From contig CAZRIE010000024.1 of assembly GCA_964600075.1 (NCBI GenBank), positions 1-45,271 of the forward strand: a stretch of 45,271 nt of DNA, in the 5' to 3' direction. Every line of letters begins with the position of its first letter. Position 1 is the stretch's first letter. The stretch comes from CAZRIE01 sp964600075. GTDB lineage: Bacteria > Bacteroidota > Bacteroidia > Flavobacteriales > Flavobacteriaceae. The notes below the pieces were generated by a model that was not told the DNA's origin, searched no databases, and was given only the letters and a program-made list of their open reading frames with translations. The position numbers and the translations under genes are program-made. Below are positions 26,636-34,779 of the stretch, piece by piece.

Positions 26636-28426
26636 ATGATTAAAAAATCATTTTTCTATCTCTTCTTGGTACTATTGGGCATTGTCTTGTTCTATAATCA
26701 GAACTTTAAGACCATTGTGGCGGGTATTGCCATTCTTCTATTCGGTATGATTATGTTGGAAGAAGGGTTTAAAGTTTTCGCCAAAGGTCCACTTCAAAAA
26801 ATCTTAAAAAAAGCGACTGACAAGCTTTATAAAAGCATTACAGCTGGGGCCTTGGTCACTGCCTTTATTCAATCAAGTTCACTGGTATCGGTAGTTACGA
26901 TTTCTTTTATTAGTGCTGGGCTGATAAGCCTAAGTGGAGGAATGGGATTGATTTTCGGGGCAAATATTGGAACTACGGCCACAGCTTGGCTCGTAGCCGG
27001 GTTTGGCTTGAAAATAAAAATATCAGCTTTGGCAATGCCCATGCTCGTATTCGGGATTATTTTTTCATTACAAAAAAAGACTTCGTTAAGGGGAATTGGT
27101 AATATCTTGGCCGGATTGGGGTTTTTCTTTTTGGGAATCCATTACATGAAAGAAGGTTTTGATGTATTTAAAGAATACATTGATCTTACTGAATATGCCA
27201 TTCCAGGGTTTTTGGGGGTAATCGTTTATACGGGTATTGGCATCGTTATCACCACGATTCTTCAGTCAAGCAGTGCAACATTGGCTTTGATTTTAACTGC
27301 CTTGGCAGCCGGACAAATAGAATATGAAAATGCACTGGCCCTTGCCATCGGTGCAAATGTTGGCACTACCATTACGGCGGTCTTAGGATCTATAAGTTCC
27401 AACATCTGGGGCAAAAGACTGGCAGGAGCGCATTTAATATTCAATTTTATTACAGGAATAATAGCCTTGGCGGTCATCTTTCCACTTGCCGATTTAGTAG
27501 ATTACCTATCGGGTGTGGTAGGTATTTCAAGCGATGATTTTACACTAAAACTGGCAATGTTCCATACCATATTCAATGTTCTTGGCGTAATCATAATGAT
27601 ACCGCTCATAAAAAGGACCGAAAGGTTCTTGATGCGATTTTTCAAGGAAAAAGAGGGCAAAGGTATCGAAGAGCCTAAATACCTGAATGAGAGTGTCCTG
27701 GAGTTTCCAAGTACGGTCCTCTCCGCATTGACCAAAGAATCGAGGTATTTGTATGAAAATGCAGTTTTTAAAATTGTTACACATGCATTGAATATCCATA
27801 GGGGAGATATAAAATCCGATTTAAAGCCAAAGGACATTGTCAAGAAATCCAAGGAGGATTTTAAAACCGATGTGCGTGATTTCTATTATAGTAAGGTAAA
27901 AACTATTTATGGTGAAATAATCCGGTATGCCACGACGGCCCAAAGCAACTTGAAGATGGGCAAAAACCTGAATGATAGGATTTCCGAAATTATTATTGCC
28001 AACCGCAAGATGGTCGAAGTAATAAAGGCCGTGTTGGAAATCGGCATGAACGTATCGTTGTACCTAAATTCCGATAATGTGTATATGGCCAAAGAATACG
28101 ATAAGTTTCGCAAGAAAATTGTAAAGGTCTTACGAGTTATCTATTTGTTCAGAACAGAGGACGATAAAGAAGAACATTATACTAAACTTTTGAAACTTAA
28201 AAACGAGGCGAAAGAAGGAAAACACCAAACCACAAAATCAATCAACGCTCTAATAAGTAAAAATTTGATTACTGCCGAGATGGCTTCTTCTTTGGTCAAT
28301 GACAAGGATAATCTTAATGAAATCATCAAAAACCTGATTACGGCCGCAGAACTACTTTATGTTGAAAAAGATTCTTTGTTTGAAAATGAGAAAGAACAAC
28401 AGGCTCTAGAATCTGTTGCTGTTTAA
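26636..28426 (+). CDS. Na+/phosphate cotransporter family protein with PhoU-like domain
   Basis: This 596-aa membrane protein of the NptA-like Na/Pi-II family (PF02690) has two internal repeats, each with a QSSS motif (FIQSSSLVSVV, ILQSSSATLAL) and a GAN-[IV]-GTT-x-TA motif. The C-terminal ~230 residues are helical and PhoU-like. The ATG at 26636 is chosen; a GTG at 26624 would add four residues and overlaps the AGGGTG that may be the ribosome site. It is convergent with the PiT copy 2 gene with only 6 bases between stops and no terminator, so the transcripts may overlap. It probably imports phosphate, or exports it as some PF02690 proteins do. Confidence 0.92.
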   Translation: MIKKSFFYLFLVLLGIVLFYNQNFKTIVAGIAILLFGMIMLEEGFKVFAKGPLQKILKKATDKLYKSITAGALVTAFIQSSSLVSVVTISFISAGLISLSGGMGLIFGANIGTTATAWLVAGFGLKIKISALAMPMLVFGIIFSLQKKTSLRGIGNILAGLGFFFLGIHYMKEGFDVFKEYIDLTEYAIPGFLGVIVYTGIGIVITTILQSSSATLALILTALAAGQIEYENALALAIGANVGTTITAVLGSISSNIWGKRLAGAHLIFNFITGIIALAVIFPLADLVDYLSGVVGISSDDFTLKLAMFHTIFNVLGVIIMIPLIKRTERFLMRFFKEKEGKGIEEPKYLNESVLEFPSTVLSALTKESRYLYENAVFKIVTHALNIHRGDIKSDLKPKDIVKKSKEDFKTDVRDFYYSKVKTIYGEIIRYATTAQSNLKMGKNLNDRISEIIIANRKMVEVIKAVLEIGMNVSLYLNSDNVYMAKEYDKFRKKIVKVLRVIYLFRTEDDKEEHYTKLLKLKNEAKEGKHQTTKSINALISKNLITAEMASSLVNDKDNLNEIIKNLITAAELLYVEKDSLFENEKEQQALESVAV

Positions 28427-28432
28427 AAAGCG

Positions 28433-30700
28433 CTATTCTTCTAATCTGCGAATTTCCTTTGAACGCCTATTTTCATCATAGTACAGGTTCAGAATATTCA
28501 TATTGGCCTTGATCAAGTCTTTGGTCTCCAAAAGAATGCTAAAATACAAGGTGGTGTTTTTAGGACTCGATTCTTCAGTTCGTGTGCGTTCTACTTCTCG
28601 TTGTATGGATTCTTGAACACTATCGAGTAAAGCTTGTTTTTCTTCAATAATACCAGGAACGATTTTATCAAAGCTACGGGAGTCGAAAATAGATCGTATT
28701 TCAGAAAATAAATGGACCAGTTTTTCATTGATGTCCAATAATTCTTCAGCCTGTTTCTTCTTGAGGGCCTTATGGTTATTGTTGACGTGCTTGTGGCTTA
28801 CCTTTGCTATCAAGCTTGATGACTGGGCTACATCTTGAATACTGCCAATTACGTCGATATAAAATTTGCTGGCACCTAGGTATGAGTCGTCAAGGTCTTT
28901 GATAAAGTAAAAGATATCATTTTGCAATTCTTCAATTTCCGATTCAAGTTTGACAACCATGGTCTTGGCTTTTTTCAAATCGTCTAGATTTTGGTCAACC
29001 AAACCTTTGATTGTGCTATCATTGATTTTACTTACACGTTTCAATGCCTTTGATATATTATCTGCGCTTTCTTCGATTACACCATGAATAGAATTGCTTT
29101 CTGCTTTGCTAAGGCTATCCTCGGCTTTTACCGCCCGCGATTTTTTCTTATGGCTTATATAGTTTCTGGCCAGCAATAGAACAGCAAGGAGTAATAAGAC
29201 CGCGATCATCGTGCCGCCGCCCAAATGGATTAAATATGCAACCGTACCGGCTGCAATAAAAGCACTCAGCGCCGTAAAGAACCAACCGCCGATAACATTT
29301 AACACACCGGCCACTCGATAGACGGCACTTTCACTTCCCCAAGCCCTATCGGCCAATGACGTACCCATAGCGACCATAAAGGTTACATAGGTCGTAGACA
29401 AGGGCAATTTCATAGAGGTTGCAATAGAGATCAATACACTGGCCACCATTAGGTTTACCGCGGCGCGTACCATGTCAAATGCTGGTAGCTCATGCGTCTT
29501 TCCTTTCGGTAATTCAATGACGGGTTTCTCGAATTGTTTGTCGATTTTTTCCTGAATCGAGTTGGGAACAACGGTCGCCGTATACTTCGAAACCAGCATT
29601 GAAAAGCGCACTAAATTTCGCGATAAAAAGTTGGGTTCGAAACGCTCTTGGGTCTCCCCTTGGCTTGAAAGGTCGATCGAGGTCTTGACGACCCTTCTTG
29701 CCTTACTTGAAAACCACAGCGTCAATACCATGACGAAACCTGCGAATAAGAGAAATAAGGTCGGCGTAGGCACTTTGCTTGCTAATACATCCATAGCGAA
29801 TTCGTTCGCAGGTATACCAGAAGCCAACCAGGCCTCGTATGACTGCCACGCGGCGATGGGGACACCTATAAAGTTGACAAGATCGTTGCCGGCAAAGGCC
29901 AAGGCCAAGGCAAATGTGCCTACGGCAATAATAAGTTTGTAAATGTTCTTATTGAGAAATTTGACAACGACATAGGATAACAAAGTCCAGATTACAAAAC
30001 TTATCGTAACGATCAGGGCCGTTCTACCTTCTATTAATGGCTTGATTTCGCCGTAATAATCAGTGCCTTTCAAACCTTTTATAAAAATAAAATAGGTTAT
30101 AGCCGCCAATGCAACGCCTCCGAAAATAGCTCCTGCCCATTTTGATCTTCTTTCGAAATTGAAGGAAAGCAAGACACGTGAAACAAATTGAACAAGGGCA
30201 CCTACTGAAAAGGCCACCACCACCGACAATAGAATCCCTAGGATAATTTCAGTTGCCTTTTCCGTATTAATGTAGTTGTATAATTCCGATACCGAACCAT
30301 TGTCCGCACCGATTTTGATCAAGGCCATGGCCACTGCCGCACCCAATAATTCAAAAACAATTGAAACTGTAGTCGATGTCGGCATGCCAAGGGTGTTGAA
30401 AAAATCTAACAGGAGGATATCAGTAATCATGACCGCCATAAAAATGATCATAATCTCACTGAAGTAAAATTCGCCGGGAACGAAAATTCCCTTACGCGCC
30501 ACTTCCATTAAGCCATTGGAGAACACCGCACCAATGAAAATTCCAAGACTTGCAACAATCATCATTGACCGAAAAGAAATGGCCTTTGATCCTATCGCAG
30601 AATTTAAAAAGTTTACGGCGTCATTACTAACACCCACCACAAGATCCGCCACAGCTAAAACGGCCAAAGCCACGATCATCAAAAAATATATGTTATCCAC
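28433..30700 (-). CDS. PiT-family phosphate transporter with PhoU-like C-terminal domain (copy 2)
   Basis: This 755-aa protein is close in sequence and domain order to the PiT protein at 24049-26349, including GVSNDAVNFLNSAIG and FAGNDLVNFIGVPIAAWQSYEAW. It differs most in the periplasmic loop (about 215-235) and the C-terminal tail. The start is GTG (minus strand, 30700), whereas the paralogue uses ATG; MDNIYFLMI aligns with MDNIYLIMI, which supports this start. It follows the porin gene by 71 bases, which contain a small hairpin, so the two are probably co-transcribed with attenuated read-through. Confidence 0.92.
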   Translation of the reverse strand: MDNIYFLMIVALAVLAVADLVVGVSNDAVNFLNSAIGSKAISFRSMMIVASLGIFIGAVFSNGLMEVARKGIFVPGEFYFSEIMIIFMAVMITDILLLDFFNTLGMPTSTTVSIVFELLGAAVAMALIKIGADNGSVSELYNYINTEKATEIILGILLSVVVAFSVGALVQFVSRVLLSFNFERRSKWAGAIFGGVALAAITYFIFIKGLKGTDYYGEIKPLIEGRTALIVTISFVIWTLLSYVVVKFLNKNIYKLIIAVGTFALALAFAGNDLVNFIGVPIAAWQSYEAWLASGIPANEFAMDVLASKVPTPTLFLLFAGFVMVLTLWFSSKARRVVKTSIDLSSQGETQERFEPNFLSRNLVRFSMLVSKYTATVVPNSIQEKIDKQFEKPVIELPKGKTHELPAFDMVRAAVNLMVASVLISIATSMKLPLSTTYVTFMVAMGTSLADRAWGSESAVYRVAGVLNVIGGWFFTALSAFIAAGTVAYLIHLGGGTMIAVLLLLAVLLLARNYISHKKKSRAVKAEDSLSKAESNSIHGVIEESADNISKALKRVSKINDSTIKGLVDQNLDDLKKAKTMVVKLESEIEELQNDIFYFIKDLDDSYLGASKFYIDVIGSIQDVAQSSSLIAKVSHKHVNNNHKALKKKQAEELLDINEKLVHLFSEIRSIFDSRSFDKIVPGIIEEKQALLDSVQESIQREVERTRTEESSPKNTTLYFSILLETKDLIKANMNILNLYYDENRRSKEIRRLEE

Positions 30701-30754
30701 AGTTCAAATTGGTTGGTATAAGGGATTAAATATGAACTAAATATATAATAAATT

Positions 30755-30772
30755 ATATGACGAATGTCATAT
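30755..30772 (-). terminator. Intercistronic hairpin between porin and PiT copy 2
   Basis: Arms ATATGAC and GTCATAT enclose a 4-base loop immediately past the porin stop codon. On the minus strand AATTTATTATATA follows, which is only weakly T-rich. It may be a partial terminator or an mRNA-protecting hairpin that lets the porin be made in excess of the transporter. Confidence 0.4.
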
Positions 30773-31977
30773 TAAAAATGTACCTCCACTTGAAGACGAT
30801 ACGTCAGTCTATTAGTTCCTCCATCCAAATTAAGGTAGCTCAAATCAGTTTGCACCTTTAATTTGTGTCCTACAATGTATTTTGAAAGCCCTAAGGTGTA
30901 TTGGCTCGCGGGATTTCTTCCGGTAATATTCTCATCTAATTTAATGTTCGTATAGCGGCCCGAAATTTCCCAATTATTTTTGAATAAGTACCCCGTTTGA
31001 AGGTTTAGACCATTTCCTACTTGCACCACATCATCAGTCGCTGTACCATCGGAATTTTTTGCGATAGGATCTCCCGCCTTTCTATTGGCGTATTCGCCCA
31101 TAAAAGAAAATCCGTTGTACTTGAACATGGCATCTATAAAGATGGTGTTGATATCTGTCTGATAAAAACCCATATCATTGAGCATATAGCGGCCTTGATT
31201 GCTTCTCGTCTTCACAGCATCTTGGTTGGTATCGAATGTGGCTGCGATCATTAGTTTAGGTTTTTCTTCTCTTACTAAATCTGCCCCTGTATAATCGCCT
31301 TTCCCTTTGAAGGTTCCAAAAGGAAGTAACTCTACGCGCGCCGTATATTGATATCCCCCTAAATTGACAGAAGTGATATTTCTACCTTCGCCCACAGAAA
31401 CCGCAAGTTTTTCGCGAACAACAAAGTTGTCTGACAAACTAAAATGATGCCGTATTTGAATACCAAGGTCTCTATCGATGGTAAATATTCCGTTGAGCAG
31501 TGAACGGTCGACCTGTTGCAAATTGCCAGAAGAGATAACACGTTCAATGTTTCCTGGAAGTTTGGTTTGCCCCATCCAGAATTCAAAGTTCCCGTAGAAA
31601 TTCCACATCACTACTGCATCCAAAATAAATCTAGGAGCATTGCTTGTAAATTGTGAGGCCCCCGACAAATCTCGGTTTGATAGACCCAATTCGATTTTGT
31701 ATTTCAGCTTTGGGGAATAGGCAAAGCCATCAAATTTCAATCGTGCCCTGCGTATCAAGAAGCTTTGTCGGGGATCAATCAGGCCTCCTTCTGGGCTTTC
31801 GTTCCAATTGGCGATAGCCAATAGTTGCATGCGGGTACCGATTTTCATCGTAAAACTACTGTCTTTTCCGACAAGATTGAATAACCCTTTTCCGAAAGCA
31901 GGTGCGTTGGTCTCTTGAGCTTTTGATAAAAGTGCAGCAAACAGACATAGGCCTAAGGCCAAATGTTTGATTATCAT
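30772..31977 (-). CDS. OprO/OprP-type phosphate-selective porin
   Basis: This 401-aa outer-membrane protein starts with MIIKHLALGLCLFAALLSKAQ, a clear signal peptide; an ATG 42 bases earlier would spoil it. The mature barrel is rich in alternating strands with RIQLLA-like FTMKIGTRMQLLAIANW, RRARLKFDGFAYSPKLKYKIELGLSNRD and a terminal YRLQVEVHF ending in Phe. Homologues are PF07396 porins that pass phosphate or polyphosphate, so it fits the transporter genes downstream. A hairpin with T-run lies 122 bases upstream of its start (32099-32116). Confidence 0.9.
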   Translation of the reverse strand: MIIKHLALGLCLFAALLSKAQETNAPAFGKGLFNLVGKDSSFTMKIGTRMQLLAIANWNESPEGGLIDPRQSFLIRRARLKFDGFAYSPKLKYKIELGLSNRDLSGASQFTSNAPRFILDAVVMWNFYGNFEFWMGQTKLPGNIERVISSGNLQQVDRSLLNGIFTIDRDLGIQIRHHFSLSDNFVVREKLAVSVGEGRNITSVNLGGYQYTARVELLPFGTFKGKGDYTGADLVREEKPKLMIAATFDTNQDAVKTRSNQGRYMLNDMGFYQTDINTIFIDAMFKYNGFSFMGEYANRKAGDPIAKNSDGTATDDVVQVGNGLNLQTGYLFKNNWEISGRYTNIKLDENITGRNPASQYTLGLSKYIVGHKLKVQTDLSYLNLDGGTNRLTYRLQVEVHF

Positions 31978-32098
31978 TACGATACTAGTTTTTGTCGTTG
32001 CGAAAATAACTCTTATCAATGTTAAGTTAATATTTCCGTAACGTTATCTCTTGAGTAAGATGTGAAGCAAGTCCAAAAAGGAGCTAAAAAAAAAGAAG

Positions 32099-32116
32099 CT
32101 ACCCTGGTTAGGGTAG
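32099..32116 (-). terminator. Hairpin with T-run in the porin leader region
   Basis: Arms CTACCCT and AGGGTAG enclose a GGTT loop. On the minus strand it is followed by CTTC and a run of ten T's (plus-strand A's at 32085-32094). No minus-strand gene lies to its right, so it cannot end a known gene. It could be an attenuator in a long porin leader, or it may end a small RNA transcribed from the gap 32117-32378. The rest of the 400-base gap between porin and MORN genes is AT-rich. Confidence 0.5.
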
Positions 32117-32342
32117 TTTCCGAATTTCCGAAGAAATCGTCGACAAAAACTAATATCTACCAGAAATTCATTTTGTTGTATAGACAATATCAAATATTAA
32201 TTTTCAAATTAGCATGATTGCAACTCTAACATTATTTAATTAGTAAGTTTTAAATCAGCGTCACTTGACAAAATGAAGATTTATGCAATTTTCAATGTAA
32301 AATTGACGTTAACTAATAGTTTTTTTAACGTAAATTTTTTAT

Positions 32343-32350
32343 TAGCTTTG
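32343..32350 (+). promoter_or_regulatory. -7 promoter box (TAGCTTTG) of MORN-like gene
   Basis: TAGCTTTG matches TAnnTTTG 29 bases before the start at 32379. A short inverted repeat ACGTTAA/TTAACGT (32306-32312, 32325-32331) sits just upstream. No TTG at -33 spacing is seen. Confidence 0.4.
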
Positions 32351-32378
32351 ATTATCATAAAATAAATACCTCATTTGC

Positions 32379-32738
32379 ATGAAAAATACAATTATTCTTT
32401 TGACACTGGCCTTCACGGTATCAGTCGGTTATGCCCAAAAGGAAAAGGAAGTAAAACTAAATAAGGAAACCAATCTTATAGAAGCTACCTATTTTCACGA
32501 TAATGGTGAAATAAGCCAAAAAGGAACCTTCGATTTGGCAGGTAAACTGCATGGCGACTGGATTAGTTTCAATGATGCCGGGAAGAAAATTTCAGAAGGC
32601 GCCTATAGTAATGGTGTTCGAACCGGTAAATGGTTTTTTTGGAACAAGGGTGTTACTAAAGAGGTCGAATTCGATAATAATATTATTGCAAGCGTAATCG
32701 ATAGAGAAGGAAAATCGTCTATTGTAACCAAAGATTAA
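32379..32738 (+). CDS. Exported MORN-repeat (YwqK-like) small protein
   Basis: This 119-aa protein has signal peptide MKNTIILLTLAFTVSVGYAQ (cut after YA). The body has MORN-type repeats: EATYFHDNGEISQKGTF, GKLHGDWISFNDAGKKISEG and NGVRTGKWFFWNKG. In Bacteroidetes such short secreted proteins are often labelled YwqK-family antitoxin, though no toxin gene is nearby and that label is probably not meaningful here. A strong terminator follows within 30 bases. Confidence 0.82.
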   Translation: MKNTIILLTLAFTVSVGYAQKEKEVKLNKETNLIEATYFHDNGEISQKGTFDLAGKLHGDWISFNDAGKKISEGAYSNGVRTGKWFFWNKGVTKEVEFDNNIIASVIDREGKSSIVTKD

Positions 32739-32762
32739 ATAAAAAAACTCTAAATAAAAAAA

Positions 32763-32789
32763 GGTATATCGATGTAACACCGATATACC
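32763..32789 (+). terminator. Rho-independent terminator after MORN-like gene
   Basis: Perfect 9-base arms GGTATATCG and CGATATACC enclose a 9-base loop, with A-run before and T-run after (extra A-T pairing). It is 24 bases past the stop at 32738; the A-run before it could serve a minus-strand transcript as well. Confidence 0.92.
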
Positions 32790-32815
32790 TTTTTTTATTC
32801 CTTTTACAAAAAGTC

Positions 32816-32917
32816 TTATAGCATAAATAACTTTCTGGCAAGCATAACAATTCCACTAAAAAAATCGTTTTTGTATACTTGAATCTCTTCTTGTGCTTGG
32901 TTCATTTGGGCTTCCAT
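32816..32917 (-). CDS. Small possible protein or 3' remnant of a gene (33 aa)
   Basis: MEAQMNQAQEEIQVYKNDFF is followed by SGIVMLARKLFML. The coding frame stays open 12 codons upstream of the ATG (reading GDPEQNLQI before it), up to a TAG inside a 16-base palindrome CCCGATAGCTATCGGG. The composition looks like a helical protein tail. It could be a genuine mini-protein or the end of a gene broken at the palindrome. I do not recognise a family. Confidence 0.35.
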   Translation of the reverse strand: MEAQMNQAQEEIQVYKNDFFSGIVMLARKLFML

Positions 32918-32942
32918 AATTTGTAGGTTTTGTTCGGGGTCC

Positions 32943-32958
32943 CCCGATAGCTATCGGG
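32943..32958. repeat. 16-bp perfect palindrome CCCGATAGCTATCGGG
   Basis: The site is a perfect inverted repeat with no loop, in the 465-base gap 32739-33203. A related imperfect copy (CCCGAT-TTC-ATCGGG) is at 40600-40619. I recall similar GC-rich palindromes in flavobacterial intergenic regions, so a dispersed REP-like repeat is likely. The rest of the gap (32960-33203) shows nothing I can name. Confidence 0.6.
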
Positions 32959-33203
32959 ATGGGGTGCGACTTTCAATTAATAACACTATAAATATAGATC
33001 AGAATACTATTGGAATAAAATTCTTGTTGTGAATCGCCATTAACATGTTGTGAAAAATATGAACGGTCAATTTCTTCGATGAAATACAGCCTCATCCAGC
33101 TCTCTCTCAGGAAGAAAAATATGTCAAATTTTGATTTGGATCACGTTCTTGCTAGGAATGGACAGGGTATATTTGAGTTTGGTTTTGAACTTTCGCTTAA
33201 ACT

Positions 33204-33857
33204 TTATCGTGCCATTTCAGGAATATCGCCTTCTACTATAAGTGTACCCTCAGTAGCTTTTTTGATATCATCTACGGTTACACCTGGAGCACGTTCTTTG
33301 AGTAGAAACCCTTTGGGTGTGACCTCTAATACAGCAAGATTAGTGACAATTTTGGTAACGCACCCTACGCCTGTTAGCGGCAAACTACATTTCTTAAGTA
33401 GTTTTGATTCCCCCGCCCTATTGGTATGCAACATGGCGACAATAATATTTTCTGCAGATGCCACTAAATCCATCGCGCCGCCCATACCTTTGACCATTTT
33501 TCCAGGAATTTTCCAATTGGCGATATCGCCATTCTCTGCAACTTCCATTGCACCTAAAATTGTTAAATCTACATGCTGGCCACGGATCATTCCGAAACTG
33601 GTAGCGGAATCAAAAAATGAGGCTCCGGGCAAGGTGGTAATCGTTTGCTTTCCTGCATTGATAATATCGGAATCCTCTTCCCCTTCGAACGGAAATGGGC
33701 CCATGCCCAATACCCCGTTCTCGCTCTGAAATTCCACATTGATATCTTCCCGAACAAAATTGGCGACCAAGGTGGGTATACCAATTCCCAGGTTTACATA
33801 GTAGCCGTCTTTGATCTCTTTTGCTATACGTTTTGCTATTCCGTTCTTGTCTAACAT
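33204..33857 (-). CDS. scoB: 3-oxoacid CoA-transferase subunit B
   Basis: This 217-aa subunit moves CoA between succinyl-CoA and acetoacetate or a related 3-oxoacid. GYYVNLGIGIPTLVANFV (about 19-36) begins the CoA-transferase fold, and SENG at 45-48 holds the catalytic Glu46 that forms the CoA thioester. GGAMDLV and GVTVDDIKKATEG are typical of subunit B. The length is normal. It follows scoA by 91 bases on the same strand; the two form one heteromeric enzyme. Confidence 0.95.
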   Translation of the reverse strand: MLDKNGIAKRIAKEIKDGYYVNLGIGIPTLVANFVREDINVEFQSENGVLGMGPFPFEGEEDSDIINAGKQTITTLPGASFFDSATSFGMIRGQHVDLTILGAMEVAENGDIANWKIPGKMVKGMGGAMDLVASAENIIVAMLHTNRAGESKLLKKCSLPLTGVGCVTKIVTNLAVLEVTPKGFLLKERAPGVTVDDIKKATEGTLIVEGDIPEMAR

Positions 33858-33948
33858 TCCTCTTCCTTTTTAGGTAAAAACTACACATGTAACCCCTCTG
33901 AAAGAAACCCTTGAGGCCCCAATAAAGGGACAATCCTCTACTTGTGAG

Positions 33949-34650
33949 TTATTGGCGTTCCCGAACGCTTCGCTGCTCGATTCGCTTTTGATAATCCTTG
34001 CCTTGAAAAATACGCTGAACGAATATTCCGGGAATATGAATCTGATTCGGATCTAATTCTCCGGCAGGAAGCAATTCCTCTACTTCGGCGACCGTAATAT
34101 TCGCAGCCCCACACATACAAGGATTGAAGTTTCTTGCAGTACCCTTGAAAATAAGATTTCCGGCTTCATCGCCTTTCCAAGCTTTTACAAACGAAAAATC
34201 GGCTTTAAAAGCCTCCTCAAGAACATACATCTTTCCGTTGAACTCTCGTGTCTCCTTACCTTCGGCCACTTCGGTACCATAGCCCGCCGGCGTAAAGAAT
34301 GCCGGAAAGCCCGCTTGTGCTGCACGACATTTTTCGGCTAGCGTACCTTGGGGGGTCAACTCCACTTCTAATTCACCACTTAACATCTGCCGTTCAAATA
34401 TGGCGTTTTCGCCAACGTAAGAAGATATCATTTTTTTAATCTGATGCTTATGCAATAGAAGGCCTAAACCAAAATCATCTACTCCCGCATTATTGGAGAT
34501 ACAGGTAATATCCTTAATATTCAAACGCACCAATTCTGCAATGGCATTCTCGGGAATGCCACAAAGGCCAAAACCTCCCAGCATAAAGGTCATACCATCT
34601 TGCACACCCTGCAAGGCCGCTTTGACATTCGCTACCTTTTTTGAGATCAT
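33949..34650 (-). CDS. scoA: 3-oxoacid CoA-transferase subunit A
   Basis: This 233-aa partner of scoB has GMTFMLGGFGLCGIPENAI (about 19-37), SNNAGVDDFGLGLLL, VELTPQGTLAEKCRAAQAGFPAFFTPAGYGT and PCMCGAANITVAEVEELLPAGELDPNQIHIPGIFVQRIFQG, all conserved in the family. It is the first gene of the scoAB pair, separated from the PBP gene upstream by the terminator at 34707-34741. Confidence 0.95.
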   Translation of the reverse strand: MISKKVANVKAALQGVQDGMTFMLGGFGLCGIPENAIAELVRLNIKDITCISNNAGVDDFGLGLLLHKHQIKKMISSYVGENAIFERQMLSGELEVELTPQGTLAEKCRAAQAGFPAFFTPAGYGTEVAEGKETREFNGKMYVLEEAFKADFSFVKAWKGDEAGNLIFKGTARNFNPCMCGAANITVAEVEELLPAGELDPNQIHIPGIFVQRIFQGKDYQKRIEQRSVRERQ

Positions 34651-34706
34651 ACTCTTTTTCTTAAAAGCTTTTCGCTGAACTCAATGTACAACTTTTTTCT
34701 ACGAAA

Positions 34707-34741
34707 AATGCCCTTGGTTTTTAGTAAAAACCAAGGGCATT
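34707..34741 (-). terminator. Strong rho-independent terminator after PBP1A gene
   Basis: A 16-base perfect stem (arms 34707-34722 and 34726-34741) has a 3-base AGT loop. On the minus strand it is followed by TTTCG and further T-rich sequence. It is 38 bases past the PBP stop and isolates it from scoAB. Confidence 0.9.
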
Positions 34742-34779
34742 GTAGAAATTCTATCTTAAATTTTGTTTAAGGCAGTAAA

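Noticed and set aside
32379..32738. Toxin-antitoxin system suggested by the YwqK-antitoxin family name.
   Set aside because: The protein is secreted, MORN-like, and has no toxin gene beside it; the name is a database habit.
33079..33729. Long open frame on the plus strand opposite scoB (216 aa).
   Set aside because: It lies antisense to a well-conserved CoA-transferase gene and shows no recognisable family.
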